Below, piece by piece: positions 37,318-46,102 of a stretch of DNA of 64,000 bases. Each line of letters opens with the position of its first letter. Positions within the stretch are counted from its first letter, which is position 1. Source of the stretch: CBDCHC01 sp965217075. Its GTDB lineage: Bacteria > Pseudomonadota > Gammaproteobacteria > PS1 > Pseudothioglobaceae. The notes under the pieces are model-generated. The model was given only the letters and a program-made list of their open reading frames with translations. It was not told where the DNA came from and searched no databases. The stretch lies in NCBI GenBank assembly GCA_965217075.1, contig CBDCHC010000008.1, forward strand, positions 62,001 through 126,000. The letters run 5' to 3'. A program made the position numbers and the translations under genes.

Positions 37318-38883
37318 ATGCAAGAGATATTAAAAAGAAGAACTTTTGCTATTATTTCTCACCCTGATGCTGGCAAAACTACTATTACTGAAAAATTATT
37401 ATTATTTAGCGGTGCTATAAAAAGTGCTGGCAGTATTAAAGCAAAAAAAGCAGCAACTCATGCTCTTAGTGATTGGATGGCTATGGAACAAGAAAGAGGC
37501 ATATCTATTAGTTCATCAGTAATGCAATTTAAGTACAATGATCATGTTATTAATTTATTAGATACACCAGGACATGAAGATTTTTCTGAAGATACTTATC
37601 GCACACTAACAGCAGTAGATAGTGCTCTTATGGTAATTGACTGTGCAAAAGGTGTAGAAGAACGTACAATAAAGTTAATGGAGGTATGTAGATTACGCAA
37701 CACTCCTATTATTAGCTTTATTAATAAATTAGATAGAGAAGGAAAAAATGTCATTGACTTACTTGATGAAATAGAAAAAGTATTAAAAATTAAATGTGTG
37801 CCTATTACTTATCCTATTGGCATGGGTAAAGATTTTCAAGGAATAGTGCATTTATTAGAAAATAAAATTTATTTAATGGCGACTAATAATAATAAAATTA
37901 GTGATATACAAATAATAGATAATATTAATAATCCTATATTAGATAAAACAATTAAAAATATCACTAAATTACGCGAAGAAATTGAATTAATACAAGGTAT
38001 TACCGATAAATTTATATTAAATGATTTTTTAACTGGGAAACAAACTCCAGTTTTTTTTGGTTCAGCAATTAATAATTTTGGTGTACAAAATTTATTAGAT
38101 GGTTTTATAAAATATGCTCCACCGCCACAAAAAAGAACAACAAATAATAGAGTTGTTCTACCTTATGAAAATAAATTAACTGGTTTTATTTTTAAAATAC
38201 AAGCTAATATGGATCCCAAGCACCATGATCGTTTAGCTTTTATGCGTATAGTAAGTGGTAAATATAAAACAGGCATTAAAGTATTACAGACCTCAACCAA
38301 TAAATACATAAAAATAAATAATGCGCTAACTTTTATGTCTAAATCTCGTAGTTTATTAACACATGCAGTAGCTGGAGATATTATCGGCATTAATAATCAT
38401 GGTGGTATTAAAATTGGTGATAGTTTTACTGAAGGTGAAAAAATAAAATTTATCGGTATCCCGCATTTTGCCCCTGATTTATTTAAGATAGCAATGCTTA
38501 AAAACCCTCTTAAAGCCAAAGCTCTACAAAAAGGTTTAAATCAATTATGTGAAGAAGGAGCTACTCAAGTTTTTCGCCCTATAAATAATAATAATCAAAT
38601 TTTAGGTGCCATTGGTATTTTACAATTTGATGTTGTGGCTCATAGATTAAAACATGAATATAACACTGATTGTATGTTTAATAGTACTAATGTAGCAGCA
38701 GTGCGTTGGTTAAAAGGTAGTGTAGAAAAAATTAAAAAACTAATATTACAAGCCAGTAATAATATTGCTATAGATCATAATAATAACTACGTATACTTAG
38801 CTCCTACTATGGCAAATTTACAATTAACTATAAACAGACATCCGAAACTACAATTTCTTACTACTAAAGAAATAGTTGACTAA
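37318..38883 (+). CDS. prfC: Peptide chain release factor 3
   Basis: The 521-residue translational GTPase recycles RF1/RF2 after termination. The G1 motif is HPDAGKTT (about 16-23), G3 DTPGHEDF, G4 NKLD, and a GITDKFI-LNDF-FFGSAI stretch follows. The switch region KAKKAATHALSDWMAMEQERGISI distinguishes RF3 from EF-G, with the SDWM motif. Length matches the family. Confidence 0.96.
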   Translation: MQEILKRRTFAIISHPDAGKTTITEKLLLFSGAIKSAGSIKAKKAATHALSDWMAMEQERGISISSSVMQFKYNDHVINLLDTPGHEDFSEDTYRTLTAVDSALMVIDCAKGVEERTIKLMEVCRLRNTPIISFINKLDREGKNVIDLLDEIEKVLKIKCVPITYPIGMGKDFQGIVHLLENKIYLMATNNNKISDIQIIDNINNPILDKTIKNITKLREEIELIQGITDKFILNDFLTGKQTPVFFGSAINNFGVQNLLDGFIKYAPPPQKRTTNNRVVLPYENKLTGFIFKIQANMDPKHHDRLAFMRIVSGKYKTGIKVLQTSTNKYIKINNALTFMSKSRSLLTHAVAGDIIGINNHGGIKIGDSFTEGEKIKFIGIPHFAPDLFKIAMLKNPLKAKALQKGLNQLCEEGATQVFRPINNNNQILGAIGILQFDVVAHRLKHEYNTDCMFNSTNVAAVRWLKGSVEKIKKLILQASNNIAIDHNNNYVYLAPTMANLQLTINRHPKLQFLTTKEIVD

Positions 38884-38891
38884 AAAATAAA

Positions 38892-39605
38892 TTAAGATTT
38901 ATTGCGTTTTTTAATTACTTCCCAGTCTATATTTTCACAAGCATAACACTTATCACTAAGCACGCCTATTGCCACTAAAGCTGCATGTATTTTACAACCA
39001 ACACAAAAACCAAATATTGACTCTAACCACATAAAAGCAGTACAAAGAAACACTAAACTAATAGGAATATAATAAGGAATATAATTATAAGTTGTTGGCA
39101 ATATATTACTCTTAAATAAATTATTAGTAAACTCTGCTACAGTATCAGGATTAAAAAACACCAAACAAATGCTGATAAAAATAGCTCCTATAGCCCAAGC
39201 AAATCTTTTAGGCGTAAGTGGCTTATAAACTACACTAGCATTACGCGCAAGAATCGTACTAAGCAAAATAAGCGGTGAAAATCTTGAAGTAAAAACAAAC
39301 ATACCAGCTAACATTTCAAATAAAACATATAATAATAATATACTTTGTAACGAGTATTCATATACTCTTTTAACTACTTCAGCAGCATAAATAATCTGAT
39401 CATCAAAATTAGTTTCATAAGTATCATTTAAAGTATTAGTATCAACAATAAACTTACTATTATAAAATGCATCATATAAGGTAAATGATAAATATATAGG
39501 CACCAATAATAAAATACCAGCACGAATACGCATAGCTGTATCATTAATATAAATGACTTCTTCTTGTGTATCTCTAAACCATAAATTCTTTAAAGTAGTT
39601 GGCAC
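38892..39605 (-). CDS. DUF4395-like membrane protein
   Basis: The 237-residue protein has about four membrane helices. Residues 80-150 (SRFSPLILLSTILAR, KPLTPKRFAWAIG) and the C-terminal FGFCVGCKIHAALVAIG resemble DUF4395, whose hallmark is the FCxGCxxY/H motif after a membrane helix. The N-terminal part (RAGILLLVPIYLSFTLYDAFY) extends the family core. A second Cys pair (KCYACEN) ends the protein. The four C-terminal cysteines suggest redox or metal binding at the membrane. No function is established. Confidence 0.72.
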   Translation of the reverse strand: MPTTLKNLWFRDTQEEVIYINDTAMRIRAGILLLVPIYLSFTLYDAFYNSKFIVDTNTLNDTYETNFDDQIIYAAEVVKRVYEYSLQSILLLYVLFEMLAGMFVFTSRFSPLILLSTILARNASVVYKPLTPKRFAWAIGAIFISICLVFFNPDTVAEFTNNLFKSNILPTTYNYIPYYIPISLVFLCTAFMWLESIFGFCVGCKIHAALVAIGVLSDKCYACENIDWEVIKKRNKS

Positions 39606-40023
39606 TGTTTATCCTTGATAATTTAGTATGTTAACAATTATATGCTTTTTATTGCTTTTTGCAAACACTTAAGCTAAATACTATTAATTTATAATACCTG
39701 CTTAATACAATAATATCACAAAGAATAGACATTATTAATAAGGCTATATGTTGACTAATATTATCTTTAAATTTAAATTTTTATACTCCATATTTATCAA
39801 CATTAAACTTTGGTTGCTTTATTATATAAAACCTAAGCAAGGTTCTTATTAATTCTACTTTAAATATTATGAAAATAATATCAGTAATTTTTATAATATT
39901 TTGCATAAAAATATACATTACTCAAAAAAATAATAACTATCCTATTCTTTAAAATATATTAATCAAGATTAAACTAAATTACTCTAACTGATAAAATTAT
40001 TATTTTTTGCTAATTAAAATTTT
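39606..40023. other. AT-rich intergenic region before polA
   Basis: The 418-bp gap between two divergent genes is almost entirely A/T. I found no tRNA, hairpin terminator, repeat or conserved short frame in it. Promoters for both flanking genes must lie here, but many TATAAT-like words prevent a firm choice. Confidence 0.45.
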
Positions 40024-42699
40024 ATGAATATAAAATTAGTTGTAGTCGATGGTTCAGCCTTTTTGTTTCGTGCATATTTTGCTAATTTACGACAAAATTT
40101 AACTAATAATGAAGGCTTTCCTACTGGGGCAATATTTGGCACTATTAGTAGTATTAAAATGTTAGAAAGAAAGTATCCTGAAGCTAAATTTATTATTATT
40201 TTTGATGCCAAAGGAGATAACCATCGTCATGCTTTATTTGCAGATTATAAAAAAAATAGAAAAGAAACTGATGAAGATTTAAAAAAACAAATAGATCCGT
40301 TATATGACATTATCAAAGCAGCTGGTTATAATTTTTTATGCATAGATAATGTTGAAGCTGATGATGTTATTGCAACTATATGCAAGCAAGCTAATAATAA
40401 AAAAATTAATACTTTAATAGCTAGTTCAGATAAAGATTTACATCAATTAGTTAATAATACCACTTATCAATTAAATTTAAAAGGGGATATTATAGATAAA
40501 AATGCCGTTATGGAAAAATTAGGCGTAAGGCCTGATCAAGTATTGGATTTATTGGCGCTAAGTGGCGATAGTGCTGATAATATTCCTGGAGTACCAAGTG
40601 TTGGTATAAAAACTGCTGCAAAGTGGCTAAAAATTTATGATAATATTGATAATTTAAAGCAAAATGCTACACAAATAACTGGTAAAGTTGGTGAAAAATT
40701 ACGAGATAATTTTGCTAAATTAGATCTATCTTATAACTTAGTAAAATTACTATTTAATGTAGAATTGCCATATGATGTTTTTAATTATAAAACAATTAAG
40801 AATGAGGATAAATTACAGCAACTTTTTCAACTATATGGCTTTAATTCTTGGCTTAAAAAAGATAATAATAAAGAAAATAATAATAATTTACTTGATAAAT
40901 ATTTACAATATATAGTTACAAATAAAGATAGCTTTATAAAGCTAATAGATAAATTAAATAATTGTAATAATTTTGTCTTTGATTTAGAAACTACAGGACT
41001 TAATTATATGAATGATAAGATTGTTGCTTTAGTGTTTTTGGTAGATAATAGCAGCTATTATGTACCTATAGCTCATAATTATTTAGGAATAAGTAAACAG
41101 TTATCTGCTGATTTAGTGCTTAATAAATTAAAGCCTATTTTAACAAATAAAAAAATTGGCAAAATAGGGCAAAATCTTAAATATGATAAGCATATTTTAC
41201 AAAATCATGCTATTAAATTACAAGGAATTGCTGAAGACACTATACTTATGTCGTATTGCCTTAACTCTACAGCTACTAAACATAATATGGATGATTTAGC
41301 AAAATTTTATTTAAATCATAATACAATTCATTTTAAAGATATAGTAGGCAGCGGCAATAAACAGCTAAATTTTAGTGAGGTTCATATAGACAAAGCAGCT
41401 AAATATGCCTTAGAAGATGTCATTATAACCTATGAATTATATTTATTATTTAGAGAAAAATTAGTGCTAAAAACCCCGTTATATAAACTATATCGTCAAA
41501 TAGAATTGCCACTTATAGATGTCATGGTAACTATTGAACGTAATGGTGTAGCAATTAATGTAGCTGAATTATTAAAACAAGAACAAGAAATACAACAAAA
41601 ACTAACTGTATTAAAACAACAAATTTATGTTATTTGTGGCTGTCAATTTAACATTGACTCTCCTAAGCAATTACAGCAAATATTGTTTGATAAAGACGGA
41701 CTTAATTTATCAGCAAAAAAAACTACTAAAGGCGGAGCAAATTCTACTAATGAAGAAGCATTAAAAACACTGGATCATCCTATTATACCTTTACTACTTT
41801 CTTATCGTAGTTTCTCAAAACTAAGCAATACTTATTTACAAGTTTTACCAAAAAATATAAATCAAGCTACCCAGCGTCTACATTGCTCTTATCATCAAGC
41901 AGGAACTGCTACAGGTCGCCTATCATCTACCAAACCAAATTTACAAAATATTCCCATACGAACTATAGATGGCGGTAATATTCGTAAAGCATTTATAGCT
42001 AATCATAATTATAAAATTTTAGCCGCAGATTATTCACAAATTGAACTTAGAATCTTAGCACATATATCAAATGATGAAAACCTAATAACAGCTTTTAAAA
42101 ATAATATAGATGTACATAAAACTACAGCCAGCTTAATGTTTGATATTGATATAAAAAAAATAACTAAAGAACAAAGAAGAAGTGCTAAAGCTATTAATTT
42201 TGGTTTAATATATGGCATGGGCCATTATAAGCTAGCTAAACAATTACAAATAACAAATACTTTAGCAAAAAGTTATATAGAAAGTTATTTTGCTAATTAT
42301 CCTAAAATTAAAACTTATATAGAAAATACTAAAAATATTGCTCAACAATATGGATTTGTATCAACAATTTATGGCAGACGTCTTTATGTAGAACCTATAA
42401 AATCAAATAATAAAGCACTAGCAGCACATATGATGCGCGCTGCAATTAATGCACCAATACAAGGCAGTAGTGCTGATATTATTAAAGATGCAATGCTCGG
42501 ATTGCAACAAAAATTTGCTAACAATAACTCAATTAAAATGATAATGCAGGTACATGATGAGTTAGTTTTTGAAGTAGAAGAAACAAAAATAAATGTTATT
42601 ACTCAGGAAATTAAACAAATAATGGAAGGCGTAGTAAAGTTAAAAGTACCTCTTATAGTTGATATTGGTATTGGTAATAATTGGTTAATTGCCCACTAA
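40024..42699 (+). CDS. polA: DNA polymerase I
   Basis: The 891-residue protein has three domains. The 5' nuclease (1-290) carries VEADDVIAT and LSGDSADNIPG. The 3'-5' exonuclease (about 300-490) has active acids in FDLETTGLN, GQNLKYDKHIL and YALEDVIITYEL, so proofreading looks intact. The polymerase (about 500-891) has TGRLSSTKPNLQNIP, DYSQIELRILAH, RRSAKAINFGLIYGMG and VHDELVFEV. It fills repair and Okazaki gaps. It converges with tadA over 15 bp. Confidence 0.97.
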   Translation: MNIKLVVVDGSAFLFRAYFANLRQNLTNNEGFPTGAIFGTISSIKMLERKYPEAKFIIIFDAKGDNHRHALFADYKKNRKETDEDLKKQIDPLYDIIKAAGYNFLCIDNVEADDVIATICKQANNKKINTLIASSDKDLHQLVNNTTYQLNLKGDIIDKNAVMEKLGVRPDQVLDLLALSGDSADNIPGVPSVGIKTAAKWLKIYDNIDNLKQNATQITGKVGEKLRDNFAKLDLSYNLVKLLFNVELPYDVFNYKTIKNEDKLQQLFQLYGFNSWLKKDNNKENNNNLLDKYLQYIVTNKDSFIKLIDKLNNCNNFVFDLETTGLNYMNDKIVALVFLVDNSSYYVPIAHNYLGISKQLSADLVLNKLKPILTNKKIGKIGQNLKYDKHILQNHAIKLQGIAEDTILMSYCLNSTATKHNMDDLAKFYLNHNTIHFKDIVGSGNKQLNFSEVHIDKAAKYALEDVIITYELYLLFREKLVLKTPLYKLYRQIELPLIDVMVTIERNGVAINVAELLKQEQEIQQKLTVLKQQIYVICGCQFNIDSPKQLQQILFDKDGLNLSAKKTTKGGANSTNEEALKTLDHPIIPLLLSYRSFSKLSNTYLQVLPKNINQATQRLHCSYHQAGTATGRLSSTKPNLQNIPIRTIDGGNIRKAFIANHNYKILAADYSQIELRILAHISNDENLITAFKNNIDVHKTTASLMFDIDIKKITKEQRRSAKAINFGLIYGMGHYKLAKQLQITNTLAKSYIESYFANYPKIKTYIENTKNIAQQYGFVSTIYGRRLYVEPIKSNNKALAAHMMRAAINAPIQGSSADIIKDAMLGLQQKFANNNSIKMIMQVHDELVFEVEETKINVITQEIKQIMEGVVKLKVPLIVDIGIGNNWLIAH

Positions 42700-43158
42700 T
42701 TTATTATTTCTTAAATTAGTGAAAAAACTTTGTAATAATGTAGTGCTTTGTTTAGCTAATACATTAGCATTTACTTTTATTTTATGATTAAAGCAATTAT
42801 TATTTATCATATTAATACAACCGCCACAAGCACCAGTTTTACTATCAGTGGCACCATACACTATCCTATTTACTCTGGCATTTACTAATGCTCCAAAACA
42901 CATAATACATGGCTCTAACGTAATAAAAATTGTACTACCAATAAGCCTATAATTATTTAATTTTTTGCCAGCTAAGCGCAAAACTTCAATTTCAGCATGG
43001 GCAGTTGGGTTGTTAGTTGTAATGGATTTATTATGAGAGCTTGCAATAATTTTTTTATCTATTACTAAAATAGCGCCCACTGGAACCTCAGCTATATTAT
43101 ATGCAAGTTGTGCTTGTGCTAAAGCCAGTTCCATAAAATATTTATCAGTTACTCCCAT
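42685..43158 (-). CDS. tadA: tRNA-specific adenosine deaminase
   Basis: The 157-residue enzyme converts A34 to inosine in tRNA-Arg(ACG). The zinc motif is HAE (H54, E56) with PCxxC (C84, C87). TLEPCIMCFGALVNARVNRIVYGATD is standard, with the middle of that stretch conserved in TadA as opposed to other deaminases. It overlaps guaA by 10 bp upstream and polA by 15 bp at its end. Confidence 0.96.
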   Translation of the reverse strand: MGVTDKYFMELALAQAQLAYNIAEVPVGAILVIDKKIIASSHNKSITTNNPTAHAEIEVLRLAGKKLNNYRLIGSTIFITLEPCIMCFGALVNARVNRIVYGATDSKTGACGGCINMINNNCFNHKIKVNANVLAKQSTTLLQSFFTNLRNNKLVGN

Positions 43159-44726
43159 TCAATGGTGGCTGGTGGCTTACTAGATATATCATATACAACT
43201 CTTGATATCTCTGGTGATTTATTAATAATATCTGTTGCAACGCTATCTAAAAAGTCATCTGGCAATCTTGACCAAGTAGCCGTCATAAAATCAATAGTAA
43301 CTACAGCTCTTAAACTAACTACATAACCATAACGTCTTTGATCGCCTACCACTCCTACCGATTTAATCGGCAAAAAAACTACAAATGCTTGACTAACTTT
43401 ATCGTATAAATTATTTTTCTTTAAAGCAGTAATAAAAATATTATCAGCAATACGTAAAATATCAGCATATTTTGTAGTTACCTCACCAAGTATTCTAACA
43501 CCAAGTCCTGGTCCTGGAAAAGGATGTCTATATAATATTTTTTTTGTTAATCTTAAATATAAACCAATTTTTTTAACCTCATCTTTAAATAATTCTTTAA
43601 GCGGCTCAACCAAAGTAAAACCAATTTTTTTAGGTAAACCACCAACATTATGATGAGATTTAATAACTTTTGCATCATTACTACCAGCAGAACTCTCAAT
43701 AACATCTGGATAAATTGTTCCTTGTGCCAAAAATTCTACCTTAGTTATTTTTTTAGCTTCCTCGCTAAAAATTGCAATAAACTCATTACCAATTATTTTG
43801 CGTTTTTGTTCTGGGTCAGTGATATTTTTTAAAACATTAAAAAATCTTTTTTGTGCGTTGATACGGATTACATTAATTCCCATATTGTCGGCAAAAGTTC
43901 GCATTACTTCATCGCCTTCATTTAACCTTAAAAGACCATTATCAACAAAAATACAAATTAATTTATCTCCGATAACTAAATGTAGTAATGTTGCTAACAC
44001 AGAAGAATCAACACCACCTGATAAAGCTAATAATATCTTGTTATCTTTAACTTGTGATTTTATATTATTTTTTAAAGTATCTACAATATTGTTAGTATTC
44101 CAATTAGCATTACAATGACAAATATCAAGTATAAACCTGCTGATAATTTTCTTACCTTGCTTGGTGTGGGTTACCTCTGGGTGAAATTGCAAACCATAAT
44201 ATTTTTTTTCCTCATCTGCCATAGCTACTACAGCGCAATTATTGCTACTGGCAATACATTTAAAATTATTAGGAACTTTATTTACTTCTAAACCATGACT
44301 CATCCAAACATCAAGCATACCATGCCCTTTATCATTAATATTATCTGCTATGTCTATAAATAATTTACTGTGTGCATGCATGCGCACAGTAGCAAAACCA
44401 TATTCTGCAACAGTAGATGATATTACTAAACCACCTAATTGTTTAGCCATAATCTGCATGCCATAACATATGCCTAATATTGGAATTTTTAACTTAAAAA
44501 TCAATTCTGGGATAAAATCAATATCATCTTTACTAATATTTTTTGGGCCACCTGAAATAATAATTCCCTTTGGAGCGAATTTTTTAATAAAATTATCACT
44601 TATACTATGAGAACAAATTTCGCAATATACGCCAATTTCACGTACCCTTCTTGCTATAAGTTGTGTATATTGAGAGCCAAAATCAATTATTAGAATTTTG
44701 TCATCATAAATATTTATGTTTTGCAC
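43149..44726 (-). CDS. guaA: GMP synthase (glutamine-hydrolysing)
   Basis: The 525-residue enzyme makes GMP from XMP. The class I glutaminase domain has nucleophile C87 in ILGICYGMQ and the later FHPEVTHT. The ATP pyrophosphatase domain has the P-loop SGGVDSS (about 235), and the dimerisation domain ends RVVYDISSKPPATIEWE. guaB is not adjacent. It overlaps tadA by 10 bp and diverges from lptG by 30 bp. Confidence 0.97.
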   Translation of the reverse strand: MQNINIYDDKILIIDFGSQYTQLIARRVREIGVYCEICSHSISDNFIKKFAPKGIIISGGPKNISKDDIDFIPELIFKLKIPILGICYGMQIMAKQLGGLVISSTVAEYGFATVRMHAHSKLFIDIADNINDKGHGMLDVWMSHGLEVNKVPNNFKCIASSNNCAVVAMADEEKKYYGLQFHPEVTHTKQGKKIISRFILDICHCNANWNTNNIVDTLKNNIKSQVKDNKILLALSGGVDSSVLATLLHLVIGDKLICIFVDNGLLRLNEGDEVMRTFADNMGINVIRINAQKRFFNVLKNITDPEQKRKIIGNEFIAIFSEEAKKITKVEFLAQGTIYPDVIESSAGSNDAKVIKSHHNVGGLPKKIGFTLVEPLKELFKDEVKKIGLYLRLTKKILYRHPFPGPGLGVRILGEVTTKYADILRIADNIFITALKKNNLYDKVSQAFVVFLPIKSVGVVGDQRRYGYVVSLRAVVTIDFMTATWSRLPDDFLDSVATDIINKSPEISRVVYDISSKPPATIEWE

Positions 44727-44756
44727 TATTTTATTTAAAAAAAAGATTATATTTTA

Positions 44757-45812
44757 ATGAAAATAATTACTTTATATCTAATTAAAACTTTAATTCATTA
44801 TATTTTTATAATATCATTCGTACTGATTGCTATTATCAGTATATTTAATTTCTTAGCTGAATTTAAATATATTGGCACTAATTCTTATAATGTCTTAAAT
44901 GCTTTATATTTTTTATTATTAAAAATCCCAACTTTAGTGTACGATATCTCTATTGCTATTATTTTAATATCGGTAGTTTTAGCTATTAGTTATTTATCTA
45001 ATAGTTCGCAGTTAATTATTATAAAGAGTGTTGGTTACTCTATTAAGAAAATTAGCGCCATTACTGTATCATTTTCCGCTGTTATTATGATAATTATTAT
45101 GCTAATTGGTGAATTTATAGCACCAAAAACATTTGAATATGCTAATAATTATAAAGTAAAAATGCTAAGTACAAACGGCATAATTAGTCCTAATATTAAT
45201 AATTTATGGATAAAAAATAATAACTATACAATAAATATTAATCAAAATCTTACTAATGCAATAATTATGCAGATTGATAATAATAAGTTAATAAAAATTA
45301 TAAGCGCTAAAAAAATTACTATCAACGAGCACAGCTCTATTTTAAATGATGTTAATATCAATGAAATAAAAGCCAATAATATAACTACTAAACATTACGA
45401 CAATTACGAACTATCGCTGCATTTTGATAATAATTTACTCAATACATTAGTTAAAAAACCAAATAGCCTAACTATATTAGAATTAAATAAACAAATTAAT
45501 TTTTTAAAAAATAATAATATTAACGCTAAATATTTAATAGTAGAGTTGTATGCAAGGCTATTTAAGCTTATTATTTTAATAACTGCTGTTACCATTGCAA
45601 TGTTATTTTTATTTAACTTACCTAGAAACTCCAGTATAGTAAAAAATATATCTATAGGTATTTTTTTAGCATTATTTTTTGATTTAGTAAGTAGAATAAA
45701 TAGTGCAATTGCTATTAAATTTGATTATAATTATATTATGGTTGCAGTTATGCCTGTAATATTGATATTAATTTTATCTATATTTTTATTATTTAAAAAA
45801 TCAAACAAATGA
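44757..45812 (+). CDS. lptG: LPS export permease LptG
   Basis: The 351-residue YjgP/YjgQ-family protein has membrane helices at both ends (three near 10-120, three near 265-350) and a periplasmic beta-jellyroll between them. The start LYLIKTLIHYIFIISFVLIAI and the segment IISFNFLAE-like IFNFLAEFKYIG resemble LptG more than LptF. With LptB and LptF it extracts LPS from the inner membrane. lptF is not adjacent, unlike the common lptF-lptG pair. clpS overlaps its end by 4 bp (ATGA). Confidence 0.85.
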   Translation: MKIITLYLIKTLIHYIFIISFVLIAIISIFNFLAEFKYIGTNSYNVLNALYFLLLKIPTLVYDISIAIILISVVLAISYLSNSSQLIIIKSVGYSIKKISAITVSFSAVIMIIIMLIGEFIAPKTFEYANNYKVKMLSTNGIISPNINNLWIKNNNYTININQNLTNAIIMQIDNNKLIKIISAKKITINEHSSILNDVNINEIKANNITTKHYDNYELSLHFDNNLLNTLVKKPNSLTILELNKQINFLKNNNINAKYLIVELYARLFKLIILITAVTIAMLFLFNLPRNSSIVKNISIGIFLALFFDLVSRINSAIAIKFDYNYIMVAVMPVILILILSIFLLFKKSNK

Positions 45813-46102
45813 AAGAAGCATTACAACAAGAAAAAATTACACTTAAACCGCCAAGTAAATTTCAGGTTTTATTATTAAATGACGATCAAACTACTATGGA
45901 GTTTGTAATTAAGGTGTTACAAAAATTTTTTGATAAAGACAAAGAAACAGCTAAAATAATTATGTTAAAAACCCATAACGATGGTGAGGCAATATGCGGT
46001 ATTTACTCTTATGATATAGCACAAACAAAAGCGGAACAAGTTATTGCTTTTGCCAGAGAAAACAATCAACCTCTTATGTGTACTGTAAGAAAGGTAGGAT
46101 AA
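45809..46102 (+). CDS. clpS: ClpS N-end-rule adaptor
   Basis: The 97-residue adaptor delivers N-degron substrates to ClpAP. The core LLNDDQTTMEFVIKVLQKFF and AKIIMLKTHNDGEAICGIY contains the residues for N-terminal amino acid binding. The unstructured N-terminal tail needed for transfer is present (about 20 residues). It directly precedes clpA with no gap. Confidence 0.96.
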   Translation: MKEALQQEKITLKPPSKFQVLLLNDDQTTMEFVIKVLQKFFDKDKETAKIIMLKTHNDGEAICGIYSYDIAQTKAEQVIAFARENNQPLMCTVRKVG

